From an uncultured Pelagibacteraceae bacterium (GTDB lineage Bacteria > Pseudomonadota > Alphaproteobacteria > Pelagibacterales > Pelagibacteraceae): DNA of 57,925 bases. The notes under the pieces were generated by a model that saw nothing but the letters and a program-made list of their open reading frames with translations, did no database searches and had not been told where the DNA came from. A program made the translations under genes and the position numbers. Shown here piece by piece: positions 1-12,501 of this stretch; within the stretch, counting starts at the first letter, position 1; every line of letters begins with the position of its first letter. The stretch covers positions 1-57,925 of the forward strand of contig CACLSF010000006.1 of NCBI GenBank assembly GCA_902609535.1, given 5' to 3'.

Positions 1-202
1 TACACTAAAAAAATGGGTTCCTATTACATACGATGCATTCATGGATTATAGAGTAGGTGGTACAGAAGTCTCCGCTAAAGGAAAAGTTATTATTCAAAAA
101 TTATTAAAAGGTGAGGAAATAAATTTAGAACAATCTGGACTTTCAAAAAGAGAGTGGAATGAACTTATGGAGGCTTTTGAAATCACAGATAAGATTGTTT
201 AA
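1..202 (+). CDS. thyX: C-terminal end of a probable FAD-dependent thymidylate synthase (partial, 5' end outside window)
   Basis: An open frame runs from base 2 to a TAA at 200-202 and gives 66 residues with no start codon, so the gene begins upstream of the window. The visible tail has the pattern W-V-P-I-T-Y-D-A-F-x-D-Y followed by a short helix and an L-S-K-R-E-W segment. This resembles the C-terminal tail of ThyX proteins, which methylate dUMP using methylenetetrahydrofolate and FAD. The diagnostic ThyX RHR motif lies outside the window, so the family call rests on the tail alone and is moderate. The last 20 bases overlap the 3' end of the opposing mrp gene. Confidence 0.5.
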   Translation, partial: TLKKWVPITYDAFMDYRVGGTEVSAKGKVIIQKLLKGEEINLEQSGLSKREWNELMEAFEITDKIV

Positions 203-1007
203 TTTCCTCAGCAAATTTTAAATAAATTTTTGTAATTTCATGTTCAGGATCTTTCTCAACAATAGGAATTCCCATATCTCCATATTTTCCAACATCAGGG
301 TTTATTGGTATCTGTCCTAAAAATTTCTTCTTAAATTCTTGTGCAGTTCTTTCAACACCATTCTCTCCAAAAATTGCATATTTTTTTCCGTCATCTCCGA
401 TAAAGTGACTCATATTGTCAATTAATCCAATTATATTTACTTTTAATTTTTCAAACATTCTAATTCCCCTTTTTACGTCTTGGAGTGCTATTTCCTGAGG
501 AGTTGATACTATGATCGCGCCATCTACACTAATTTCTTGTGCAAATGTAAGTTGAGTGTCACCAGTACCTGGCGGCATATCAACAATAATAAAGTCTAAG
601 TCTTTCCAACCAACTTTTTGAGTGAAAGTTTTAATGGCACTAGTAACCATAGGTCCTCTCCAAATCATAGGTGTTTGTTCATCTGTTAGAAAACCAATAG
701 ACATACATTGAATGTCATACTTTAAGATTGGCTTTAAAGTTTGACCATCACTATCCGGCTTATCATTTATAGAAAATAGTTTTGGCAAAGATGGTCCATA
801 AATATCAGCATCTAAAATTCCGACTTTGCATCCAACTGTTTTTAGGGCTAAAGCTAAATTTGTGGCAAAAGTAGATTTTCCAACACCACCTTTTGCACTT
901 GAGATAGCAATTGTAAATTTAGTACCTGGAATGGGGTTTCTTTTGAAGGTTTTTGGCTCAGTTTTTGACTTCATTGTGTCACTTAGACCTACTTTTTTAT
1001 CATTCAT
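183..1007 (-). CDS. mrp: Mrp/NBP35-family P-loop ATPase, iron-sulfur cluster carrier
   Basis: 274 residues. This cytoplasmic ATPase is expected to carry or transfer Fe-S clusters (ApbC/Mrp family, MinD superfamily). A deviant Walker A (KGGVGKST) lies at residues 39-46, a DADIYGPS segment at about 66-73 and MPPGTGD at 144-150, all hallmarks of Mrp. The usual CxxC after the NMS motif is absent: residues 198-202 read NMSHF and are followed by a Gly-Asp-rich stretch without cysteine. The N-terminal DUF59/MIP18 domain of longer Mrp proteins is also missing, and a basic 28-residue leader replaces it. The gene is divergent from hflK and converges with the thyX-like gene, overlapping its end by 20 bases. 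Confidence 0.9.
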   Translation of the reverse strand: MNDKKVGLSDTMKSKTEPKTFKRNPIPGTKFTIAISSAKGGVGKSTFATNLALALKTVGCKVGILDADIYGPSLPKLFSINDKPDSDGQTLKPILKYDIQCMSIGFLTDEQTPMIWRGPMVTSAIKTFTQKVGWKDLDFIIVDMPPGTGDTQLTFAQEISVDGAIIVSTPQEIALQDVKRGIRMFEKLKVNIIGLIDNMSHFIGDDGKKYAIFGENGVERTAQEFKKKFLGQIPINPDVGKYGDMGIPIVEKDPEHEITKIYLKFAEEIKQSYL

Positions 1008-1039
1008 TAAAATACACTTACCTTGTTTTTGATTATAAA

Positions 1040-1057
1040 GACACTATATAGAGTGTC
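1040..1057. promoter_or_regulatory. Palindrome just upstream of hflK in the mrp/hflK divergent spacer
   Basis: GACACT (1040-1045) and AGTGTC (1052-1057) form a perfect 6-bp inverted repeat around ATATAG, ending 3 bases before the hflK ATG. A TATAAA at 1034-1039 and a TATATA at 1045-1050 are possible -10 boxes. The spacer between the two start codons is only 53 bases, so any protein bound here could affect both genes. It could equally form a small hairpin at the hflK start. No known operator is recognised. Confidence 0.3.
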
Positions 1058-1060
1058 ATA

Positions 1061-2161
1061 ATGACGATTTATAAAAATCAAAGTCCATGGGGAAGTCCCC
1101 CAGGTAGTGGTGGAGGAAGTGGTAATGGTGGAGGTTTCAGACGAGGCCCAACACCTCCCAATTTGGATGAGACAATAAGAAAATTACAAGATACTATAAA
1201 TAAATTTACGGGTAGTGGAAAAGGTGGATCAAAACCAATTATATTTGGATTAATTATATTATTAATAATTTGGGCGTTAAGTGGTTTATATAGAGTTTTA
1301 CCTGATGAGCAGGGTGTGGTCTTAAGATTTGGTAAGTTTATAAATACTACTCAACCAGGTTTAAATTACCATCTACCATTCCCTATTGAGAGTGTTTTAA
1401 CTCCAAAAGTTACCAAGGTAAACAGGATGGATATAGGCTTTAGATCAGAGAGAGATAGCGGTTTTGGTCAAGGTGGAGGTGTTGCCGATGTTCCTGAGGA
1501 AAGTTTAATGTTAACAGGTGATGAAAATATAGTAAACATAGACTTTTCAGTATTTTGGGTAATAAAAGATGCTGGCAACTTTCTTTTTAAAATTCAAGAT
1601 CCAGAAGGTACAGTAAAAGCAGCAGCAGAAACTGCTATGAGAGAAGTTATAGCAAGATCAGATATACAACCGATACTTACTGAGGGAAGGGCAGTTATTG
1701 AAAGAGACACGCAAGATATTATTCAAGGTATACTTGATGAATATGAAAGTGGTGTTCTAATTACACAAGTTCAAACTCAAAAGGCTGACCCGCCAGACCA
1801 GGTAATTGATGCATTTAGAGATGTACAGGCTGCAAGAGCTGACATGGAGAGATCAAAAAATGAAGCAGAAGCCTATGCTAATGATGTAATACCAAGAGCT
1901 CGAGGGGAAGCTGCAAAAATTCTACAAGCTGCAGAAGCTTACAAAAAAGAAGTTGTTGCAAAGGCAGAAGGTGAAGCAAGTAGATTTCTCTCAATATATA
2001 CTGAATACGATAAAGCAAAAGAGGTAACTCAAGAAAGAATGTATTTAGAGACAATGGAGCAGGTACTTGCCGATATAAATAAAATTATAATTGATAAAGA
2101 TTCTGGATCTGGCGTTGTGCCATATCTTCCATTACAAGAGTTAAAATCAGGAACAAATTAA
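1061..2161 (+). CDS. hflK: HflK, FtsH protease modulator (SPFH/band 7 membrane protein)
   Basis: 366 residues. HflK and HflC form a large membrane-anchored ring that encloses and restrains the FtsH protease. The N-terminus is glycine/proline-rich (residues 11-30), as is typical of HflK. A single membrane span follows at about 59-76, and then the SPFH domain containing V-L-P-D-E-Q-G-V-V-L-R-F-G. The distal part is an Ala/Glu/Lys-rich helical region (about 265-320). The stop codon overlaps the hflC start in a TAATG, indicating translational coupling. Confidence 0.96.
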   Translation: MTIYKNQSPWGSPPGSGGGSGNGGGFRRGPTPPNLDETIRKLQDTINKFTGSGKGGSKPIIFGLIILLIIWALSGLYRVLPDEQGVVLRFGKFINTTQPGLNYHLPFPIESVLTPKVTKVNRMDIGFRSERDSGFGQGGGVADVPEESLMLTGDENIVNIDFSVFWVIKDAGNFLFKIQDPEGTVKAAAETAMREVIARSDIQPILTEGRAVIERDTQDIIQGILDEYESGVLITQVQTQKADPPDQVIDAFRDVQAARADMERSKNEAEAYANDVIPRARGEAAKILQAAEAYKKEVVAKAEGEASRFLSIYTEYDKAKEVTQERMYLETMEQVLADINKIIIDKDSGSGVVPYLPLQELKSGTN

Positions 2162-3021
2162 TGAAAGCTGGAAAATTTATATTACCGATAATAATCTTAA
2201 TAGGTGCAACTTTATTCTTCTCAATCTTTATTGTTAAAGAAGTTAATCAAGCTATTGTACTTCAGTTTGGTGATCCTAAGAGAATTATTTTAAAGCCAGG
2301 ATTAAATTTTAAGCTTCCATTTATTCAAAATGTAGTATTCTTGGATAAAAGAGTTTTAAACTTAGATACTCCACCTGAAGAAGTTATTGCATCTGATCAA
2401 AAACGTTTAATTGTTGATGCTTTTGCAAGATTTCAAATTATTGATCCACTAAAATTTTATATTTCAGTTGGAAATGAAAGAGTTGCAAGATCAAGGCTAG
2501 CAACGATCATTAATTCAAGAATAAGGAACGTGCTGGGTCAACAAAAATTACAAACTTTATTATCTGAAGATAGATCGAAACAAATGGCTTTAATTCAACA
2601 GGGTGTAAATAATGAAGCAGAAAACTTTGGTATTAAGATAGTTGATGTAAGAATAAAAAGAGCTGATTTACCTCAAGCAAACAGTGATGCAATCTTTAGA
2701 AGAATGCAAACTGAAAGGGAAAGAGAAGCTAAAGAATTTAGAGCAAAAGGTGCAGAGATGGCAGTAACTATAACATCTACAGCAGATAAAGAAGTTACTG
2801 TTATTTTAGCAGAGGCAGAAAAAAAATCTGAGATTATGAAGGGTGAAGGAGATGGTCTTAAAAATAAAATTTTTGCTGATGCTTTTGGTCAAGATCCAGA
2901 ATTTTTTGGATTTTATAGAGCAATGCAAGCATACCAAAAAGCTTTAATCGGAGGAGAAACTTCAATGATTTTATCTCCAGATAGTGAATTCTTTAAATTT
3001 TTTGGAAATAAACAAAAATAA
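2161..3021 (+). CDS. hflC: HflC, FtsH protease modulator (SPFH/band 7 membrane protein)
   Basis: 286 residues, partner of HflK in the FtsH-regulating complex. A membrane span covers about residues 6-25. The SPFH domain then starts with V-N-Q-A-I-V-L-Q-F-G-D-P-K, and an Ala/Glu-rich helical segment follows at about 185-235. It overlaps hflK by one base in a TAATG and lies 15 bases upstream of the DUF2065 gene. The hflK-hflC-DUF2065 order matches the E. coli hflK-hflC-yjeT arrangement, which supports the calls. Confidence 0.96.
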   Translation: MKAGKFILPIIILIGATLFFSIFIVKEVNQAIVLQFGDPKRIILKPGLNFKLPFIQNVVFLDKRVLNLDTPPEEVIASDQKRLIVDAFARFQIIDPLKFYISVGNERVARSRLATIINSRIRNVLGQQKLQTLLSEDRSKQMALIQQGVNNEAENFGIKIVDVRIKRADLPQANSDAIFRRMQTEREREAKEFRAKGAEMAVTITSTADKEVTVILAEAEKKSEIMKGEGDGLKNKIFADAFGQDPEFFGFYRAMQAYQKALIGGETSMILSPDSEFFKFFGNKQK

Positions 3022-3036
3022 AAAATTTTAATTAAT

Positions 3037-3222
3037 ATGAGAGAATTGATCATAGCTTTTGGTCTATTCTTGTTTATTGAAGGTGTCTTATATGCCTTAT
3101 TTCCATCAAAAATGAAAAATATGTTAAAAAAACTTGATGTAGTTGCTGATAAACAGCTACGAACAGGTGGGTTAATATTTGCACTTATTGGATTTATAAT
3201 TATTTGGTATTTAAAAATATGA
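3037..3222 (+). CDS. DUF2065 (YjeT-like) small membrane protein
   Basis: 61 residues with two hydrophobic segments (about 3-21 and 43-59) separated by a basic loop (P-S-K-M-K-N-M-L-K-K). This is the size and layout of DUF2065 proteins, which sit beside hflC in many proteobacteria. The function is unknown; the position suggests a link to HflKC-FtsH membrane quality control. Its TGA overlaps the downstream protease start as ATGA. Confidence 0.85.
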   Translation: MRELIIAFGLFLFIEGVLYALFPSKMKNMLKKLDVVADKQLRTGGLIFALIGFIIIWYLKI

Positions 3223-4616
3223 ACAATTTGATGAAAATTTTTTCAATAATAATAATTTCTTTAAATTATTTTACATTTTCTAAAGCTCAGGAAATTCCAT
3301 CGTCATTCGCAGATTTGGCAGAAAGATTAATGCCATCGGTTGTAAATATTTCAACGACCACAACCGTAACAACAAAATCAAACCCTTTACCATTTGAATT
3401 TCCTCCAGGTTCACCATTTGAAGATATGTTTGGTTCACCTCAACAAAGACAGACTAGTGCACTAGGATCAGGTTTTATAATTGGTGAAGATGGAATTGTA
3501 ATAACAAACAATCATGTGATTCAAGGAGCGTCAGATATATTTGTTAGAGTTAATGGAGATAAAGATTATAAAGCTGAAGTGCTCGGTGCTGATGCAGGCA
3601 TGGATATTGCGGTATTAAAAATTGAATCAGATAAAAAATTTAAGCCAGTAAAATTTGGAAACTCAGATAAATCTAGAATTGGAGATTGGGTTATTGCAAT
3701 AGGTAATCCATTTGGTCTCGGAGGCACTGTAACAGCAGGAATAATTTCTGCTAGAAATAGAAGCATAGGACTTTCAAGATATGAAGATTATATTCAGACT
3801 GATGCTTCTATAAACCAGGGAAATTCAGGTGGACCATTATTTAATATGAATGGAGATGTCATTGGAATAAATACAGCTATACTCGGACAGTCTGGATCAA
3901 TTGGAATAGGTTTTGCAATACCATCTAATAGTGCTCAAAAAGTAATCGGGCAATTAATTGAATTTGGCGAAACAAAAAGAGGATGGCTTGGTGTTAGAAT
4001 TCAAGTAGTAGATCAAGGAATAGCAGACGCAGAAAAGCTAGACAAACCTAGAGGTGCTCTAGTTGCAAGCGTTGCGGATAACAGTCCATCAGATAAAGGA
4101 GGAATTAAACCTGGCGATATAATTTTAGAGTTTGATGGAAAACCTATTGATGAAATGAAGGAACTACCTAAAATAGTTGCTGAAACAGATGTTGGAAAAA
4201 AAGTAATTGTTAAAGTTTGGAGAAATAAACGAGAAATTACAAAAGAAATAATTCTAGGAAGATTAGAAACTTCGGAAGATTTTAAAGCACAAAAACCAGC
4301 AATTGAAAAACCAAAAGTAAAAAGAATTGAAGGTTTGAAAATAGATGTTCGTTTATTAACCAAAGATGATATTGAGGCAAGAAATCTTCCAAAAGGAACA
4401 AGTGGGGTGGTCATCACTAAAATAGATAAAGAAAGCCCTATAAACTATTTACAAATTAATAATGTTATTGTTGAGGCAAATAGAAAAAAAATTAACACAA
4501 TAGGTGATCTTGATAATGTGGTAAAATTGAAGTTAAGAAGTGATGAAAATAACTTACTAATTGCAATTTATAATAACCAAAATCAAAGAACATATATTGG
4601 TGTTAAATTAAAATAA
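3219..4616 (+). CDS. degP: DegP/HtrA (Do) periplasmic serine protease
   Basis: 465 residues from the ATG at 3219, chosen because it forms an ATGA overlap with the preceding stop. A TTG at 3204 would add five residues, and the ATG at 3231 is also possible. A signal peptide ends near S-K-A-Q (about residue 24). The catalytic triad of the trypsin-like domain is visible: His99 in TNNHV, Asp129 in GMDIAV and Ser203 in QGNSGGPLF. Two PDZ regions follow (about 255-350 and 370-460). Members of this family degrade or refold misfolded envelope proteins. Co-location with hflKC groups envelope proteolysis genes into one operon. Confidence 0.95.
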   Translation: MNNLMKIFSIIIISLNYFTFSKAQEIPSSFADLAERLMPSVVNISTTTTVTTKSNPLPFEFPPGSPFEDMFGSPQQRQTSALGSGFIIGEDGIVITNNHVIQGASDIFVRVNGDKDYKAEVLGADAGMDIAVLKIESDKKFKPVKFGNSDKSRIGDWVIAIGNPFGLGGTVTAGIISARNRSIGLSRYEDYIQTDASINQGNSGGPLFNMNGDVIGINTAILGQSGSIGIGFAIPSNSAQKVIGQLIEFGETKRGWLGVRIQVVDQGIADAEKLDKPRGALVASVADNSPSDKGGIKPGDIILEFDGKPIDEMKELPKIVAETDVGKKVIVKVWRNKREITKEIILGRLETSEDFKAQKPAIEKPKVKRIEGLKIDVRLLTKDDIEARNLPKGTSGVVITKIDKESPINYLQINNVIVEANRKKINTIGDLDNVVKLKLRSDENNLLIAIYNNQNQRTYIGVKLK

Positions 4617-4621
4617 TAAAA

Positions 4622-5530
4622 ATGGACCTAAAGTCCAAAATTATATTAATCTCTGGTCCAACTGCATCAGGTAAGTCTAGAGCTGCATTGAAAATTGCCA
4701 AAAAGTTAAAAGGAGAAATTATTAATGCAGATAGCATGCAGGTATATAAAGAATTAAATATACTGACTGCTAGACCTTCAAAAATAGATTTGAAAAAAAT
4801 TGATCACCATTTATATGGTTTTAGAAGTGTTAAAAAAGAGTTTTCATCAGGTGAGTGGTTAAAATTAGCAAAAAAGAATATTAAAAAAATTAGAGACAAA
4901 AATAAAATACCAATTTTAGTTGGTGGTACTGGTCTTTATTTCAAAGCCTTGATTGATGGGTTGGTTAAAATTCCCAAAATACCAATTTCTATTCGTAATA
5001 GAATAAGACGAATGCAATGTAATTTAGGTCAAAAAAAATTTTATTTAAAACTCGTAAAAATCGATCCATCAGTAAAAAATAGGATTGACCCAACTGATGC
5101 TCAAAGATCAATCAGGGCTTATGAGGTTATTTCGATTTCAAAGAAATCAATTTTTGAATGGTATAAGAAAACAAAACCATCTTTTAAAAAGGATCAATTT
5201 ATAAAAATTTATGTTGATTATCCCAAAGATGAATTAATTAATAAAATTTCCAAAAGAGTAGACAGAATGATGAAGGATGGAGCTATTAAAGAAGTTAAGG
5301 ATTTTTTAAAGCTTAATTTAAAGACTGATAGCAACATTTATAAAGTTATAGGAATAAGAGAGATTAAAGAATTTATTGATAAAAAAACTTCTATGGATGA
5401 TTTGAAACTAAATATTGTTATAAAAACCAGACAATACGCCAAAAGACAGAGAACTTGGTCTAGAGGTCAAATGAGTGATTGGCAAAAATTTGATACTAAG
5501 GCTCTTTCAAAATTTATAAAAAAATTATAA
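4622..5530 (+). CDS. miaA: tRNA dimethylallyltransferase MiaA
   Basis: 302 residues. It transfers a dimethylallyl group from DMAPP to N6 of A37 in tRNAs that read codons starting with U. The P-loop GPTASGKS is at residues 12-19, DSMQVY at 37-42 and the GGTGLYFKAL motif near 100. The C-terminal half has the R-Q-Y-A-K-R-Q-x-T-W signature expected of MiaA. It starts 5 bases after degP and probably belongs to the same transcript. Length is normal for the family. Confidence 0.97.
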   Translation: MDLKSKIILISGPTASGKSRAALKIAKKLKGEIINADSMQVYKELNILTARPSKIDLKKIDHHLYGFRSVKKEFSSGEWLKLAKKNIKKIRDKNKIPILVGGTGLYFKALIDGLVKIPKIPISIRNRIRRMQCNLGQKKFYLKLVKIDPSVKNRIDPTDAQRSIRAYEVISISKKSIFEWYKKTKPSFKKDQFIKIYVDYPKDELINKISKRVDRMMKDGAIKEVKDFLKLNLKTDSNIYKVIGIREIKEFIDKKTSMDDLKLNIVIKTRQYAKRQRTWSRGQMSDWQKFDTKALSKFIKKL

Positions 5531-5583
5531 ATAATTCTCACAATAACTTGACCAACGAGTACAACTTCAGCTAGATTGTCTGA

Positions 5584-7350
5584 ATGCCAAAATTATATTC
5601 AGGAGCTGAGATAGTATTCAAATGTTTAGAAGATCAAAATGTTAGTCACATATTTGGTTACCCTGGAGGAGCAGTCCTGCCAATATATGATGAATTAAAA
5701 AATTTTAATTCAATAAAACATATTTTAGTAAGACATGAACAGGGCGCAGGGCACGCCGCAGAAGGCTATGCAAGATCAACTGGAAAACCAGGCGTATTGT
5801 TAGTAACTTCAGGTCCCGGAGCAACCAATGCTGTTACAGCCTTAACAGATGCTTACATGGACTCTGTGCCGTTAGTTTGCATAACAGGACAAGTTCCAAC
5901 ACACTTAATTGGTACAGATGCATTTCAAGAATGTGACACAACAGGAATTACAAGACCTTGTACTAAACATAACTGGTTAGTAAAAGATGTTAATGATTTA
6001 GCTAGCGTAATGCATAAAGCTTTTGAAGTAGCAACCACAGGTAGACCAGGACCCGTTTTGGTAGATATCCCAAAGGATATACAATTTCAAAAAGGTAAAT
6101 ATAAAAATTTTAAGAAAGTTAAGAAGTTAAATGGGAAATCTCATGACAATTTTTCTCAAAAAAATATTGATGAATTAGTTAAATTAATCAGCAAAGCAAA
6201 AAAACCGATTTTTTATACAGGAGGTGGAGTAATTAATTCAGGACCAAAGGCAAGTGAACTTTTAAGAGAGCTTGTGTATGCAACAGGTTTTCCAATAACC
6301 TCAACTCTACAAGGTCTTGGTTGTTTTCCTGCTGATGATAATCAATTTTTAGGAATGCTAGGAATGCACGGTACCTATGAAGCAAACAATGCGATGTATA
6401 GTTGTGACTTAATGATAAATGTTGGTGCAAGATTTGATGATAGAATTACTGGTAAAATTGATGAGTTCTCTCCTAAATCAAAAAAAGTTCATATTGATAT
6501 AGATCCATCATCTATAAATAAAAATGTAAAAGTAGATTTAGCAATTGTTGGAGATATTAAATCAGTTTTAACGTCAACACTTAAAACATTTAAAAAAACA
6601 AAAAATAATTTTTCTAAATCAAACAAACATCAAACATCTAATTGGTGGGAACAAATTCAAAAATGGAGATCTAAAAGATCTTTAGACTATATTGGTAATG
6701 AAGAGACAATTAAGCCTCAGTACGCAATCGAAAGATTGTATGAACTAACTAAAGATAAAGATACATATATTACAACTGAGGTTGGTCAACATCAAATGTG
6801 GGCCGCACAACACTACAAGTTCAATAAACCAAATAGATGGATGACTTCTGGCGGTCTCGGCACCATGGGATATGGCTTACCCGCAGCTGTTGGAGTTCAG
6901 ATTGCACATCCTAAGAAATTAGTTGTTGATATCGCTGGTGAAGCTTCAGTTTTAATGACTATGCAAGAAATGTCTACAGCAGTGCAATACAATTTACCTA
7001 TAAAAATATTTATTTTAAATAATGAATACATGGGGATGGTAAGACAGTGGCAGGAGTTACTTCATGATAAAAATTATTCTGAGAGTTACACTGCTGCATT
7101 GCCAGATTTTGTTAAAATGGCCGAAGCCTATGGTTGTGTTGGTATAAGAGCCAAAACACCCGAAGAATTAGATGATAAGATTATTGAAATGCTAAATACA
7201 GACCGACCGGTAATATTTGATTGTCTTGTAGACAAACAAGAAAATTGTTATCCAATGATACCCTCTGGAAAACCTCATAATCAAATGTTACTTGGTCCTA
7301 AAGATCAAAAAGATAAAAAGATCACTGGAAAGGGTAGAACGCTAGTTTAA
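5584..7350 (+). CDS. ilvB: Acetolactate synthase (AHAS), large catalytic subunit
   Basis: 588 residues. It is a ThDP-, FAD- and Mg-dependent enzyme that condenses two pyruvates, or pyruvate and 2-oxobutyrate, in the first common step of branched-chain amino acid synthesis. Glu52 in the R-H-E-Q-G-A motif is the ThDP-activating residue. The central FAD-binding domain contains V-G-A-R-F-D-D-R. The ThDP/Mg motif at 452-455 reads GEAS rather than the common GDxS, with Asn480 intact downstream. It overlaps the small-subunit gene as TAATG. The 53-base gap from miaA suggests its own promoter, but no leader peptide or attenuator is evident. Confidence 0.97.
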   Translation: MPKLYSGAEIVFKCLEDQNVSHIFGYPGGAVLPIYDELKNFNSIKHILVRHEQGAGHAAEGYARSTGKPGVLLVTSGPGATNAVTALTDAYMDSVPLVCITGQVPTHLIGTDAFQECDTTGITRPCTKHNWLVKDVNDLASVMHKAFEVATTGRPGPVLVDIPKDIQFQKGKYKNFKKVKKLNGKSHDNFSQKNIDELVKLISKAKKPIFYTGGGVINSGPKASELLRELVYATGFPITSTLQGLGCFPADDNQFLGMLGMHGTYEANNAMYSCDLMINVGARFDDRITGKIDEFSPKSKKVHIDIDPSSINKNVKVDLAIVGDIKSVLTSTLKTFKKTKNNFSKSNKHQTSNWWEQIQKWRSKRSLDYIGNEETIKPQYAIERLYELTKDKDTYITTEVGQHQMWAAQHYKFNKPNRWMTSGGLGTMGYGLPAAVGVQIAHPKKLVVDIAGEASVLMTMQEMSTAVQYNLPIKIFILNNEYMGMVRQWQELLHDKNYSESYTAALPDFVKMAEAYGCVGIRAKTPEELDDKIIEMLNTDRPVIFDCLVDKQENCYPMIPSGKPHNQMLLGPKDQKDKKITGKGRTLV

Positions 7351-7898
7351 TGGCAAATTCAAAATCAGCATATAGTTTCGCAGGAAAAAAACAGAAACTT
7401 GATACTCATATCATAGTTGTATGGGTAGATAATGAAGCTGGAGTTTTAGCTCGTGTAGTTGGGTTATTTTCTGGAAGGGGTTACAATATTGAATCTCTTG
7501 CAGTTGCTGAAGTTGATCAGAAAGAAAATATTTCAAGAATAACAATTGTTACTACAGGGACACCACAAGTTGTAGATCAGATTAAACTTCAATTAAAAAA
7601 ATTAGTTCCAGTTCATAAAGTGGCAGATTTTAAAAGAGAAGATAAAAATGTTATTTTTAAAGAAATGGCATTATTCAAGTTTGTGGCAAATAATGTTAAA
7701 TTAAATAGAGCATTTGAAGCTTGTAAAAAATTTAATCCAGTTTTGTTAGATAAGACAACAAAGTCAAATGTTATTCAAATTACAGCTTTAAGAAGAGAAA
7801 TAGATAATATGTCAAAAAATTTAAAAAAATTTGGTTTAGTGAGTGTTTCAAGAACTGGTGCAGTTGCTATGACTAGAGGGTCAGAAATATTTAAATAA
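7350..7898 (+). CDS. ilvH: Acetolactate synthase, small regulatory subunit
   Basis: 182 residues. It has an N-terminal ACT domain (about 18-95) beginning H-I-I-V-V-W-V-D-N-E-A-G-V-L-A-R-V, and then the AHAS-specific C-terminal domain. In this family valine binds the ACT domain and causes feedback inhibition. The one-base TAATG overlap with ilvB supports production of the two subunits together. Confidence 0.96.
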   Translation: MANSKSAYSFAGKKQKLDTHIIVVWVDNEAGVLARVVGLFSGRGYNIESLAVAEVDQKENISRITIVTTGTPQVVDQIKLQLKKLVPVHKVADFKREDKNVIFKEMALFKFVANNVKLNRAFEACKKFNPVLLDKTTKSNVIQITALRREIDNMSKNLKKFGLVSVSRTGAVAMTRGSEIFK

Positions 7899-7907
7899 AT
7901 AAAATTA

Positions 7908-8943
<1,036 letters not shown>

Positions 8944-9029
8944 ATAAATTATTGTTTTATTTTGAGTAAAATAGCCATTTTATTTTGCAATCTGAGCGTG
9001 AGCATGTATGATGCGTAAGTTACAATTAA

Positions 9030-11653
<2,624 letters not shown>

Positions 11654-11658
11654 TTAAA

Positions 11659-12501
11659 ATGTCTAAAGAAATGGGCAGAGATGATCTAGTTATATCTGCT
11701 CGTTCAATTTTTTTGAATAAAGGTAATAGACAAAAATTTTCACTTTTAACTTTAATAATAGTATCCATAATTGTTTTATCATTAGAATATTTTAAAACAG
11801 GACCCATTAATCAATTTAGGTCAGTAACCAAAGATGTTGTTTTTAAAACTTCATATTTTATATCGTTACCATTTTTAAAATTAAAAAATGCTTATTATGG
11901 TATTAGTGATTTTTTAAAAATACATGAAGAAAATAAACAACTTAAGATTATTGATTTAAATATTGAAGAGTTAAAATTTGAAAATCAGTTTTTAAAAGAA
12001 GAAAATATAAGGCTTAATGCACTGATTGAAGAAAAAACCCTCTTCTTAGATAATTATCATGTAACAAATATTTTATTAGATCAGGAGAGCCCATATTTAC
12101 GATCAATTGTGATTAATAAGGGCTTTAAACATGATATTAAAATAGGGTCAGCTGTTAGAAGTGGATCGTATTTTATAGGAAAAGTAGTTGGAGTTAATTA
12201 TCTAACCTCCAGAGTTTTATTAATAAATGATCTTAATAGTAAGATACCAGTAATAATTGAACCTAATGGGATCAGTGCGATAGTTTCAGGGAATGGAAGT
12301 AAATTTAATGGTGATATTGAGTATCTGCCTGAAAAAAATCAAGTTGAAGAAGGTCATATTGTTTATACTTCAGGAATTGATGGAATAATTTCCTCTGGAA
12401 TACCTATAGGCAAAATAACTATTATAAATAGTAAAAAAATTGTGAAATTTTTTGCAGATTTTGATCAAATTAAATATGTTAAGGTTTATTTTAAAAAGTG
12501 A
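11659..12501 (+). CDS. mreC: Cell-shape protein MreC
   Basis: 280 residues. MreC is a periplasmic scaffold that links MreB filaments to PBP2/RodA. A single membrane span lies at about 27-47, then a coiled-coil segment rich in Glu/Lys/Asn (about 90-128), and then the beta-barrel domain ending near 275. The start at 11659 is 5 bases after mreB. Its TGA overlaps the mreD GTG as GTGA. Confidence 0.93.
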   Translation: MSKEMGRDDLVISARSIFLNKGNRQKFSLLTLIIVSIIVLSLEYFKTGPINQFRSVTKDVVFKTSYFISLPFLKLKNAYYGISDFLKIHEENKQLKIIDLNIEELKFENQFLKEENIRLNALIEEKTLFLDNYHVTNILLDQESPYLRSIVINKGFKHDIKIGSAVRSGSYFIGKVVGVNYLTSRVLLINDLNSKIPVIIEPNGISAIVSGNGSKFNGDIEYLPEKNQVEEGHIVYTSGIDGIISSGIPIGKITIINSKKIVKFFADFDQIKYVKVYFKK

